Positions 25,123 through 32,850 are shown, counted from the stretch's first letter. The stretch: 48,967 bases of DNA from JBATTK01 sp049670505 (GCA_049670505.1 JBATTK010000117.1:1-48967); one strand, 5' to 3'. A program made the numbers and translations. Notes: a model not told the origin generated them from the letters alone.

Positions 25123-25153
25123 GTGATTTTTATCTTTCGATGAATACTTATAG
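25123..25153 (+). promoter_or_regulatory. Candidate ECF-sigma promoter for the META lipoprotein
   Basis: GTGATTTT at 25123-25130, 14 bases, TACTTATAG at 25145-25153. Both elements are identical to the site at 7568. The predicted start near 25159 excludes the upstream TTG at 25154 as the translation start of the next gene. Confidence 0.7.
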
Positions 25154-25183
25154 TTGAAGTATCATAAATTTAAAAATATAGCT

Positions 25184-25642
25184 ATGAAAAAATTATCCTT
25201 TTTGATTTGTGCTTTCCTATTATCAGTCTCATGCAGTGAAAATGAAGATGCAAATCTTAAAAATGTAAATCTTCAAGTGGATGCAATGAAATTTGAGACA
25301 CTTACAGGGGTTTGGAATCTTGAATCTCTAGTTACAGAAAACACTCTAGTACCGCCATCTCCGGTTACTGTTGACTTTTCATTAGATGATGGTTCTGAGG
25401 TTGTTTATGCTCTCAACGGTATATCAAGCTGCAATCAGTACGGCGGCGAACTTGTAGCTCTAACAGAGAATTCCATTTCATTTAAGCAGTTGTACAGTAC
25501 AGACATGTTGTGTTCAGAGGAACTAAACACGTTTGAGTCTCAATATTTTAATGTTCTATTTGATACGGAGAAATATAGTATTGAAGATGGAAAACTCAAA
25601 TTACAGAGTGGTAATACTATTCTAACATTTTATAGAGAATGA
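25184..25642 (+). CDS. META-domain lipoprotein (HslJ-like)
   Basis: 152 residues from the ATG at 25184. The lipobox is LLSVSC, followed by SENEDA, an acidic surface-export-like stretch. The mature part is a META domain: LTGVWNLESLVTE, the signature GISSCNQYGGEL, STDMLCSEELNTFESQYF and a terminal TILTFYRE strand. META/HslJ proteins sit in the envelope and are associated with motility or antibiotic stress in other bacteria; the mechanism is not known. It is monocistronic, between the ECF promoter at 25123 and a terminator at 25684. Confidence 0.85.
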   Translation: MKKLSFLICAFLLSVSCSENEDANLKNVNLQVDAMKFETLTGVWNLESLVTENTLVPPSPVTVDFSLDDGSEVVYALNGISSCNQYGGELVALTENSISFKQLYSTDMLCSEELNTFESQYFNVLFDTEKYSIEDGKLKLQSGNTILTFYRE

Positions 25643-25683
25643 TGCTGCTTAATTAACCTCTGTAACCCTAGACCAAAGACATA

Positions 25684-25715
25684 GCACGGGCTTAAATAAG
25701 CCCGTGCCGTCTTTT
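25684..25715 (+). terminator. Strong intrinsic terminator after the META lipoprotein
   Basis: A perfect 11-bp stem, GCACGGGCTTA (25684-25694) and TAAGCCCGTGC (25697-25707), is followed by CCGTC and a T run. The run of A bases on the other side is short, so it acts mainly on plus-strand transcripts. Confidence 0.85.
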
Positions 25716-25855
25716 TTAAACTGAGTTTTAACCAATTCTAACTAGCCCTGCATTGAACGGAAGTATCATAATCGCCTCCATTAATAAGGTCATATGTGAT
25801 TAAATATGAATTCATAAATCATAGTCTTTTGTTGGTAGAGAAATATAATTAAAAC

Positions 25856-26053
25856 TCAACGCATATTACTTTTTTTATAAGAAATAGTTATCATAAAACC
25901 AACAGTAGAATACCAAATGCCCCAATCGGGATGGTTGCTAAATCTCAAGAAACCTGAAATAAATAGTTTGTTGCCCATAGCATCCATCCTATTCGTTTTT
26001 TGACATTCACTTTTATTATTTGCCAGGATATAGTACTCATAAACTTCATTCTT
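25856..26053 (-). pseudogene. Possible coding remnant downstream of the DinB gene
   Basis: After the DinB stop codon the same minus-strand frame stays open for about 65 codons to a TGA at 25858-25856. It reads as plausible protein (KNEVYEYYILANNK, then FISGFLRFSNHPDWGIWYST and a basic end). The aromatic, strand-like composition resembles the C-terminal part of a beta-barrel, but I recognise no family and there is no suitable start codon before an internal ATG. The 25716-25855 stretch shows nothing further. Confidence 0.25.
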
Positions 26054-26545
26054 TTAAAAATATCTTTCTTTGATAATACTAATATGATGCATTTCATGAC
26101 CAACAATCGACTTAAGAAATCCATATAGGGTTACTTCAAATTCATTGGCCATTCCCTTTATTTTTAGTTGACTCTTAGACAATCCATTTAAAAAGCTGAC
26201 ACTTCCTTTTCTCACATTCTTAAAATCATGTACCAAAAGTTGAAAACTAAGCTCTTCAAAACGACTGTTCTCGACTAGTGAGTTCTGGTCATATCCCCAG
26301 AGCTGTACCACTTCTTTTCTACTAAGTAAGAACGCTCGTGATATTTTTATTCTTTCATGGTCAGTAATATGACCTACTACTTGCTTAATGCTCCATTTAT
26401 CATCTGCATAACGATAAGTTGCCTTTTCTTCGTCTATTGATTCAAGGAATAGAAACGTTGACAAAGAAGTATAAAGTGAGTGGCAATCTGTATCTTTTAT
26501 AAGATTGTACTAATAGGGAAACCCATCAGAAGGCATTAAAGTCAT
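26054..26545 (-). pseudogene. DinB-superfamily protein with an in-frame TAG near the start
   Basis: The body is a DinB/YfiT-like four-helix protein: DDKWSIKQVVGHITDHERI, GYDQNSLVENSRF and GHEMHHISIIKERYF carry the three metal-binding histidine positions. The frame is open from the body back to an ATG at 26545 except for TAG at 26512-26510. This gives MTLMPSDGFPY, stop, YNLIKDTDCHSLY, which matches the usual beginning of the family. Downstream only a TTG (26464) could start a shortened protein lacking part of the first helix. DinB relatives are metal-dependent thiol transferases or stress proteins. Loss of function or a sequence error are both possible. Confidence 0.7.
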
Positions 26546-26572
26546 ACTTACTGAATTAAATGTTTTGTTTGT

Positions 26573-27901
26573 TTAGTCTATTAATTTGAGGAATTTTGTA
26601 ATAGCTTTCCAATATTCCTCAGCTCCTTTTTGACCTGTCCATAAAGCTTTTGAACCGTGAAACCCGTCAGATTTTGGAATAAACTGTAATTGATTATCAT
26701 TTTGGTTTGCCGTTCCTACCAAAGCAGTCAATGTCGCAGCTTCCTCTTTGGAAGACGTTACCAAGAATGGTTTGTCAGCTTTCTTGAAAGCAGTTTTTAA
26801 TGGGGGTGCTGCATCTCCAAAATAATCGCCTGGACTAAAGGCAATGATTGCCTTTACGTTATCATTTGAAATACCTTCTTGCAATGCCAAACTAGACGAA
26901 TACGAACTTCCCCAGAGAATTACCTTTTGGTTGTATTTTTTACTTAAGAAATCAATAGCCGCTTTGATATCTTGTTGTACATCTACCATCTCATTTTTCA
27001 ATCCATTCTTTTTTGCTCTTTCAGCTGTTGCATTGGATTTCTCAGCAAAGTTTCCACCAGAGCGTTGGTCAATAGCAAGACAATTGTAGCCCAGCTCATT
27101 GAGTTTTGGTGCGATGTCTGCATATTCAAAACGGTTATAGCCGGCTTGATGACACAATAGTATTATAGGTTTGTCTTTTCCGATATCGTAAAGGCTTCCT
27201 GTTACCAAAAGACCATCTGTGGCATTGAATTCTACTTTTTCTGGTTGGTATTTCTCACCCAATGTTCCCGGGTTAGGAACTTGCACACTCGCTTTCATCT
27301 TCTTTTGTGCTTCCATTTCCTCTTTTATCAGGTTCTCGATAAGTTCAATCCGTGTAAATTTGCCTTCGCTATCAAAATATACATGAGATTCACGAACACC
27401 TAATCCCACAAAGTCATATTTTACTTTTGCCTTACCTTCAGAGCTTTCCAAAATAGCCATTGAATTTAATTTAGGAAGATTGGAAACAATATTGTTAAGT
27501 ATGGCTGGCGTATTCGTAACAGGTATTGGGTCAAATTTCAATGTTGGACTTACGAACTCGTTTAAAGGGACAGTTGATTTCTCGGAAAAGCTCTTTTCAA
27601 AAGCTGCAATTTGCTTAGAATAGTCCTGAGCTATAACACCAAAACTTGAGCTGAGCGCTATCAAGAAAATTGTTGCTTTCTTTGAAGCATCGTTGCCTTT
27701 CATTCTTTTTAAAATGATAGGTAATAACACCAGCAATCCACCGATTAGAAAAATATAATTGGGTAGGTCTTCCTCAACAAAATGACTTGCATTTAGAATG
27801 TTTACAATTTTGGCAAGCGTTATTGCACCTGCGATAATGATAAGTACACTTCCTATTTTTTGAATGATAGTGTAATCTTTAAATCGTGTTTTTGTTTTCA
27901 T
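26573..27901 (-). CDS. Membrane-anchored alpha/beta hydrolase with N-terminal accessory domain (cassette 2)
   Basis: 442 residues from the ATG at 27901; a GTG 7 codons upstream is an alternative. Two membrane segments (about 15-33 and 46-64) and a third hydrophobic stretch ending VIAQDYSKQI come first. A DUF3887-like domain of about 110 residues follows (AFEKSFSEKSTVPLNEF; NNIVSNLPKLN), then an alpha/beta hydrolase domain. The hydrolase has IILLCHQAGYNRFEY, AIDQRSGG, the nucleophile elbow WGSSYSSS and the histidine in SDGFHGSKALW. Third gene of the inverted sigma cassette; it parallels the hydrolase at 22261 in position although the accessory domain differs. Substrate unknown. Confidence 0.85.
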   Translation of the reverse strand: MKTKTRFKDYTIIQKIGSVLIIIAGAITLAKIVNILNASHFVEEDLPNYIFLIGGLLVLLPIILKRMKGNDASKKATIFLIALSSSFGVIAQDYSKQIAAFEKSFSEKSTVPLNEFVSPTLKFDPIPVTNTPAILNNIVSNLPKLNSMAILESSEGKAKVKYDFVGLGVRESHVYFDSEGKFTRIELIENLIKEEMEAQKKMKASVQVPNPGTLGEKYQPEKVEFNATDGLLVTGSLYDIGKDKPIILLCHQAGYNRFEYADIAPKLNELGYNCLAIDQRSGGNFAEKSNATAERAKKNGLKNEMVDVQQDIKAAIDFLSKKYNQKVILWGSSYSSSLALQEGISNDNVKAIIAFSPGDYFGDAAPPLKTAFKKADKPFLVTSSKEEAATLTALVGTANQNDNQLQFIPKSDGFHGSKALWTGQKGAEEYWKAITKFLKLID

Positions 27902-27966
27902 CTGAATTTTATGCTTGTTCACCCAATAGGTTACAACTTGTCATTCAGAATTACACTTTTATTAAA

Positions 27967-28617
27967 TTATTTTTCTGAAAGGTCCTTTAAATTGGTTTTC
28001 AACTGATTTAAATAGTCTCCAAATTTGATTTTTTGCTCATATCGAGATAAGAAGTAGAAGAAGACAGCACCAATAAAAATTGCGGCAAGAACCATAAGGG
28101 TTATTTGCAATATACCCTCAGCAAAACCCTTCCTGTTATTCAACAGATAGCATATCCAACCGAATGCTATGGAATTGAACACCACACTAGAATAGATATT
28201 GAGCTTTATGGTTCGTCCCATAATGCCAATGAATTGCTTTAGGGATTCCTTAACGGTAGCTGAGCTGGTCTCGAATTGCTTAATTTCTCGAAATGCATTG
28301 AAGTTCCAAGAAAGCATTGCAGCCATAAAAAATATGATTGTGACCAGAAAAATTCGATTGTCAGTTATATCAAAAATGGCTTCGTAGAAAGTGAATTTTG
28401 ACGGGCTTATAAACGAACCTATGAGCATCACGATACAAATGACCAAGGAAAGGGCGCCCAATGAAAACTTTAAGTACATCACTCGTTTTATTTTGGCCAA
28501 AACCGATTTAGAATCTTTTTTGATAGATTTTTCTACGACATACTCATCCACCCTGTCCGTTGCGATGGTGTCATCTACGACTGCTTCCCAAACCGATTTT
28601 AATTCCAGTAGTTCCAT
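27967..28617 (-). CDS. Four-helix membrane protein, putative anti-sigma factor (cassette 2)
   Basis: 216 residues with the same architecture as the protein at 21571: an N-terminal cytoplasmic helix opening MELLELKSVWEAVVDD, four membrane segments (about 50-72, 88-108, 140-162, 168-190) and an acidic/amphipathic C-terminal tail (LNQLKTNLKDLSEK). It starts one base after the stop of the second sigma gene. No zinc anti-sigma motif is visible. Its role as sigma regulator is inferred from two independent occurrences of the same gene order. Confidence 0.7.
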   Translation of the reverse strand: MELLELKSVWEAVVDDTIATDRVDEYVVEKSIKKDSKSVLAKIKRVMYLKFSLGALSLVICIVMLIGSFISPSKFTFYEAIFDITDNRIFLVTIIFFMAAMLSWNFNAFREIKQFETSSATVKESLKQFIGIMGRTIKLNIYSSVVFNSIAFGWICYLLNNRKGFAEGILQITLMVLAAIFIGAVFFYFLSRYEQKIKFGDYLNQLKTNLKDLSEK

Positions 28618-28618
28618 C

Positions 28619-29122
28619 TTATTTGTTTTTTATGATTTTTGACAATTTTGTTTTTATCCGGTTCATCTTTACGCGAACATAGTTCTGAGTAATCCCGACA
28701 ATTTCTGCTATTTCCTCATTGGATTTTTCATCTAAGTGTAGCATCACGATGGCCTTTTCGACCTTATTTAAACCAGCAATAGCCTTATACTTCAATTTTA
28801 ATTTTTCATCCTGAACTTCAGATTTCTTTTCTTCTGAAGTATCCTTAAATTGATTGGTTAGAAAAAAGAGCTGTTGCTTCTTCCTGGTCTTTCGTAAATC
28901 TTGAATTGCCACATTAATAGCTACTCGATACATCCAAGTTGAAAATTTGGAATCTCCTCGAAATGAAGAATAAGATTTCCATAGTTGAATCAATATTTCT
29001 TGAAACAGGTCTTTTCGGTGCTCCTCGTTATCACAGTACATCCTACTTACCTTGTGGACAATTCCTTGTAATTCCAGAACTCGCTTTGAAAATTCCTGCT
29101 CTAATTCGGTATTATCTTTCAA
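28619..29122 (-). CDS. ECF-type RNA polymerase sigma factor (cassette 2)
   Basis: 167 residues. Region 2: KDLFQEILIQLWKSYSSFRG and STWMYRVAINVAIQDLRKTR. Region 4: LNKVEKAIVMLHLDEKSNEE and the helix-turn-helix IAEIVGITQNYVRVKMNRIK. Clearly homologous to the sigma at 21080, but the recognition helix differs (ITQNYVRVKM versus LSTTNVGTRI), so it likely reads another promoter. The start is TTG; there is no ATG in frame upstream. Its upstream region lacks the GTGATTTT motif. TGTAACC occurs both upstream of this gene and upstream of the cassette's hydrolase gene, and could be its own -35 element. Confidence 0.9.
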   Translation of the reverse strand: MKDNTELEQEFSKRVLELQGIVHKVSRMYCDNEEHRKDLFQEILIQLWKSYSSFRGDSKFSTWMYRVAINVAIQDLRKTRKKQQLFFLTNQFKDTSEEKKSEVQDEKLKLKYKAIAGLNKVEKAIVMLHLDEKSNEEIAEIVGITQNYVRVKMNRIKTKLSKIIKNK

Positions 29123-29248
29123 TACTGTTTGGCTTTGGTTACAAAGTAGGTTAAAATATGAACTTAATAATTACAGATTTTATAGATTACTTTCAATTTT
29201 ATTTACCTCTATTATTCTTTAGATATTTTCTAAACTGGCTCTTATCTT

Positions 29249-29734
29249 TTAGAGGATTTTATTTTCTTCTGAAGAACATTCACAATGGTGAAACACTTCA
29301 AATTTTACAGAGTTTGCAATGAAACATAGTTCATTAGCTTTTTTATGCAGTTCACTTGCCTTTTCTATCATTGAATTTTTAGCAACTACAACCCTTGGGT
29401 TTAAAATAACCTCTGTAAAATGACCACTACCATCAATGTTTTCGAGCAACGTTCCAGTAGGTTTATCAATATATTCAGTTATAACAATTTTAGACTCTGC
29501 GCATAAATGTAAATACCAAAGCATATGACAAGAAGATAGCGAGGATAACAAAAGCTCTTCAGGATTATATTTGGTTTTATCGCCCTTAAATTCAGGGTCT
29601 GCCGAACATGATATCTCAGGCTTACCATCTAAAAGAATACTATGACTTCTGTCATATGCTTCATAATTTAGAGTGCCTTTTCCTTTGTTTCCTGTCCATA
29701 TTACACTTGAGTTATATTTATGTTTCTTTTTCAT
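29249..29734 (-). CDS. OsmC-family protein
   Basis: 161 residues with the OsmC/Ohr fold: YNPEELLLSSLSSCHMLWYL contains the first active-site cysteine in the long helix, and the second is expected in HKKANELCFIANSV. OsmC-like enzymes reduce organic hydroperoxides using paired cysteines. Members with this spacing are of the general OsmC branch rather than Ohr. It overlaps the ACT-domain gene by 4 bases (ATGA), so the pair is translationally coupled. Confidence 0.87.
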   Translation of the reverse strand: MKKKHKYNSSVIWTGNKGKGTLNYEAYDRSHSILLDGKPEISCSADPEFKGDKTKYNPEELLLSSLSSCHMLWYLHLCAESKIVITEYIDKPTGTLLENIDGSGHFTEVILNPRVVVAKNSMIEKASELHKKANELCFIANSVKFEVFHHCECSSEENKIL

Positions 29735-30144
29735 ATTATATAATCTTCGTTATTCCACCATTTTTTCATCCATTCTTGAGAAATTAATTTTCCTTCTGCA
29801 TAATTATCGACAACGATGACCAGCTGATTTGAGTGGTCACTGTACTGGGTCAAAATATTGACCTTAGCATCTGCTAGTTCTCTACAGAAAGCTCCTAGTT
29901 GACCTGGAACATCTTGTCTCAGTTTTTGGATGATGACATCATTAATTTTTTTGACTCTAATCCCAGCATTTTCCAATTCATTTTTTGCACGCTCAGCTTC
30001 CTCAACTAAAAAATGAGCTATTGAAAAATCAACGCTCTGAAAAACTCCACCTCCTTCAAGGCTGATATTGTTCTTTCCTAATATTTCACCCATAAGAGCC
30101 AATTGTCCTGGTTTGTTTTCTAATAATATTTCTATGTCTTGCAT
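29731..30144 (-). CDS. Protein with two ACT domains
   Basis: 137 residues made of two consecutive ACT domains (about 1-67 and 70-135), each with the strand-glycine-strand opening (EILLENKPGQLALMGEILGK; LRQDVPGQLGAFCRELADAK). ACT domains bind amino acids or similar small molecules and usually dimerise. No catalytic domain is attached, so this is a stand-alone sensor or binding protein. Its coupling to an OsmC-type peroxidase and divergent orientation to an ArsR-type regulator suggest it informs or buffers that small system; this is inference. Confidence 0.83.
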   Translation of the reverse strand: MQDIEILLENKPGQLALMGEILGKNNISLEGGGVFQSVDFSIAHFLVEEAERAKNELENAGIRVKKINDVIIQKLRQDVPGQLGAFCRELADAKVNILTQYSDHSNQLVIVVDNYAEGKLISQEWMKKWWNNEDYII

Positions 30145-30195
30145 TTCTATAAATTATTTTACACAACAAAGTAAATTGAATTCCTACCTTTATAC

Positions 30196-30211
30196 TTCAT
30201 TCTAAAATGAA
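30196..30211. promoter_or_regulatory. Candidate operator TTCATT-CTAA-AATGAA
   Basis: A 6-bp inverted repeat just before the ATG of the ArsR-type regulator, inside the 69-base divergent promoter region. Position and symmetry suit an autoregulatory operator; nothing more is visible. Confidence 0.35.
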
Positions 30212-30213
30212 CA

Positions 30214-30900
30214 ATGGAAGAAGCTAAATTTATTTCAATCACTTCATTATTATGCGAAGCATCAAGAGCAAAAATATTATGGAACTTATTAGATGGAAGG
30301 GCATATACAGCGAGCGAGTTAGCATTGGTATGTGATTTGTCACCAAGTTCAATAAGCAATCATTTATCGAAACTACTTAATGGTCATATCGTAAAAGTTG
30401 ACGCTCAAGGAAGACATAGATATTTTTCCTTTGCCAATTCTGAAGTAGCTTATGTTGTTGAGTCCATGGCAAATTTAGTACGTGAAGAATCCTATATTAA
30501 AACAGATAACAAACTTGTGGAAAGCGGGGTGAAATATTGCCGTACTTGTTACGACCATCTTGCTGGTTATGTTGGTGTAGCACTTACAGAGGCAATGGTA
30601 GAAAAGGATTTTTTAAATTTATCTCAAAACTTATATGTAGTTACTAAAAAAGGCTGGAATTGGTTTTCATCATTAAGTATAATGGAAGAGGGTTTTTCCA
30701 AAAGTCGACGCCCTTTAACTCGTCAGTGCCTTGATTGGTCTGAGCGACGACCACATTTAGCGGGACATCTCGGTGCATTATTTTTAGAAAAAATGTTAGA
30801 AAACAATTGGTTTAAAAGAGTTGAATTTTCTAGAGAGCTTATAATTACTTCGAAAGGCAGCAAATCGATATATGATTTATTGGGCATTAATCTAAAATGA
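30214..30900 (+). CDS. ArsR-type winged-helix transcriptional regulator
   Basis: 228 residues. Residues about 5-95 are a winged helix of the ArsR type (LLCEASRAKILWNLLDGRAY, LALVCDLSPSSISNHLSKLL, wing VDAQGRHRYFSF). The C-terminal 130 residues include CRTCYDHLAGYVGVALTE and RRPHLAGHLGALF, two repeats of an H-LAG-G motif with cysteines and histidines that could bind metal or sense thiol oxidation. This layout is common in bacterial ArsR proteins placed beside detoxification genes. It is divergent from the ACT/OsmC operon, which is the likely target. Confidence 0.88.
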   Translation: MEEAKFISITSLLCEASRAKILWNLLDGRAYTASELALVCDLSPSSISNHLSKLLNGHIVKVDAQGRHRYFSFANSEVAYVVESMANLVREESYIKTDNKLVESGVKYCRTCYDHLAGYVGVALTEAMVEKDFLNLSQNLYVVTKKGWNWFSSLSIMEEGFSKSRRPLTRQCLDWSERRPHLAGHLGALFLEKMLENNWFKRVEFSRELIITSKGSKSIYDLLGINLK

Positions 30901-30923
30901 CAAAGCTGCAATTTGACGATAAT

Positions 30924-31719
30924 CTATTTACTAAAAATCGACCTAATCTCGCCATGAATTCTTTCAAAATTTGCTGCTAAGTCAACTTGTGAAAATTGCT
31001 TCGATTCCTTCGGAAGCTCTCTTTTAATATCGGCTAGTTTAAACTGCACCTTTTTATCATTCCCATCAGCATAGGTAATAAATTCGCCCTGCTTTAGGCG
31101 GAAGAAAACATCAGCTCTAATTTTCGGAATTTCCTTTTCTCCAGTTGTAATTCGAGTGTCAAAATCGAGATTGTGTCCACGACTTATACTCTTGGTCGGG
31201 TCTTTGATTATTTCAAAGAAACGTTCGTAGTATTTAGCAGTATCTAGGTCATTTACCTTACCGAAAAACTGGTAGGACAAATTGCTCAAAATAGCTTTAC
31301 TCGCCTTATCACCATACATCATATCGTTCTGGATTTTGTCCTGCATCACGTAGATGGTGGCAATATCGTAGCTTCTCAAAGTTGCAGGAATTCTATGCAT
31401 ATTCAATAAACGAATAGTAGGCGCTTCTTCCATCAACAAAAATGAAGGTTTTGAATTTCGCACGCTCATTTGTTTGGTAATGGTGTGAATAATTGTTGCT
31501 ATGACAGGCGAATAAGATGTCTCAAATTTGGGATTGTTCACTACAGAAATGATGGCAGGATTATCTTCACAATTTACATTTAACGGCACTTCATCTGCAG
31601 ATAGTGCCATAAATCCGTTGTATGCTGATACGTTTTAGCGCATTGGCCAAGGTGCTTTTAACGCCTGCTGTTTGCCTATCAGAATCCTTTCCGCTAATAA
31701 AGGCATCTGCCATTGCCCT
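30924..31719 (-). pseudogene. Remnant of a TraG/VirD4-type conjugative coupling protein
   Basis: The last roughly 260 codons of a Bacteroidota TraG-family coupling protein. Recognisable segments: FISGKDSDRQTAGVKSTLAN, MALSADEVPLNVNCEDNP, the Walker-B-like region PSFLLMEEAPTIRL, IATIYVMQDKIQNDMMYG and LSNLSYQFFGKVND. The N-terminal ATPase half (Walker A) is absent. A one-base frameshift near 31633-31640 separates STLANALKRI from SAYNGFMAL. The gene stops abruptly at about 31720, where an integrase fragment begins on the other strand. In intact elements this protein pumps the relaxosome into the mating channel. Confidence 0.85.
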
Positions 31720-31722
31720 TGA

Positions 31723-31968
31723 TGTGGAATTAACAAAAATCTCACTACACATTTAGCACGGCATACATTTGCAACTACAGTGACATTGTCAAATGGAGTA
31801 TCAATTTCGACAGTCAGTAAAATGCTAGGACATCGTTCTTTAAAGACCACCCAGATTTACGCGAAAGTTCTAGATAGCAAAATAGCCGAGGAAATGGATC
31901 GATTAAAAGAAAAGATAAAACCTGTTGAAAATTCTAATCCAAAAGACGAAGGCAGAATTGAAAACTAA
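31723..31968 (+). pseudogene. C-terminal remnant of a tyrosine recombinase (integrase)
   Basis: Only the last 81 codons remain: INKNLTTHLARHTFATTV carries the HxxR box, VSKMLGHRSLKTTQIYAKVL the second histidine and the catalytic tyrosine (QIYAKV). A stop codon (TGA, 31720-31722) lies immediately upstream in frame and there is no start, so the fragment cannot make a recombinase. It adjoins the broken TraG gene in opposite orientation, marking a rearrangement point. The tail matches integrases of Bacteroidota conjugative elements. Confidence 0.88.
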
Positions 31969-32286
31969 AATTGTCCCAAATCCTTACCCTAACTTTTGCG
32001 CATGGTTCCTGTTGGGTTTTTGTAGCATCCCGATAGGTAAGCGTGAAGCAAAAATCCGATAGGGCGCAACCTACTTTTTTGAATGAAAAGTACCTTTTTA
32101 AGGTTTACAAAATTTAGTAGCGAAGCGGATAAGGTTTGTAAAGCAAGAGGGTAACACGCTAAAGCGATGTTACGGATTACAAACCATTGATTTTCAATGA
32201 ATTGGAAATATAACGTGATTGTTTTCTGCAACAAAAACACAGTAAAATCCTGTGAGCCCCTATAAACGTTGAAAAAAATTACTGTA
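31969..32286 (+). other. Non-coding leader of a mobilization gene with oriT-like hairpins
   Basis: No gene is seen in these 318 bases. Two stem-loops stand out: TACTTTT-7 nt-AAAAGTA at 32072-32092, and GTAACACGC-TAAA-GCG-A-TGTTAC at 32151-32173 (9 pairs with a bulged A). CCGATAGG occurs twice (starting 32029 and 32056). Placement directly upstream of a mobilization gene, behind an integrase end, is where a transfer origin would be expected. No nic site can be assigned by eye. Confidence 0.4.
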
Positions 32287-32850
32287 ATGGAATTGAAAAA
32301 GAAGAAAAAAAGCGATTTCTCGGCCATAAGCATCAATCGGATAGTCGCGGGAAGATATCGGGAGTTCTCGAAGAAGATTTCCAAGTCACATACATTGACC
32401 TTGGAACTGATGATGGACTTCTTCGAAGGGGCAAAGATCTCCCCGAAGAACAAGTATTTGATGAACTATATGGGTTCTGAACATCGGCTGAGCAAAAGGT
32501 TGGATTATTTAGAGGAACTACTTCGAAATTGGGAGAAGAACAGTAGGATCCCGAAAATCCATGATATGCTCAAAAAGGTATTCGACTATGCGGAGGAGGA
32601 AGAAAGAAACAAGAGGAAGGATTTAGAACTACAACAAAAAATGCTTGATCAATCCTTAAGGAGGGATAAAGTGACCCAATGTGACAATTATATGCTCAAG
32701 GAGAATTGGAAGAAGGAGCGTAAAAGGGTTTTGAAATTATTGGATAGAGTCACTTTGGAAAAACCTCGATTTGGAAAGTCGTATTATAAAATCGAGATTG
32801 AAGAAGGTGATTTGAAAAGCTTGAGACAAGATTTAAGTCAAGAGCTTTAA
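32287..32850 (+). CDS. BfmA/BtgA-like mobilization protein
   Basis: 187 residues from ATG 32287; a TTG at 32269 is an alternative. It is highly basic. The N-terminus resembles a ribbon-helix-helix-like DNA-binding segment (KKKKKSDFSAISINRIVAGR followed by FSKKISKSHTLTLELMMDFF), followed by long charged helices and a coiled-coil middle (YAEEEERNKRKDLELQQKML). BfmA/BtgA-type proteins bind the transfer origin and help the relaxase of Bacteroidota mobile elements. No relaxase gene follows, so the system is incomplete here. The gene itself looks intact. Confidence 0.72.
   Translation: MELKKKKKSDFSAISINRIVAGRYREFSKKISKSHTLTLELMMDFFEGAKISPKNKYLMNYMGSEHRLSKRLDYLEELLRNWEKNSRIPKIHDMLKKVFDYAEEEERNKRKDLELQQKMLDQSLRRDKVTQCDNYMLKENWKKERKRVLKLLDRVTLEKPRFGKSYYKIEIEEGDLKSLRQDLSQEL

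Noticed and set aside
25796..25824. GTGATTAA ... AAATCATAG in the gap after the META lipoprotein
   Set aside because: The spacer is 12 bases and no plus-strand gene lies downstream.
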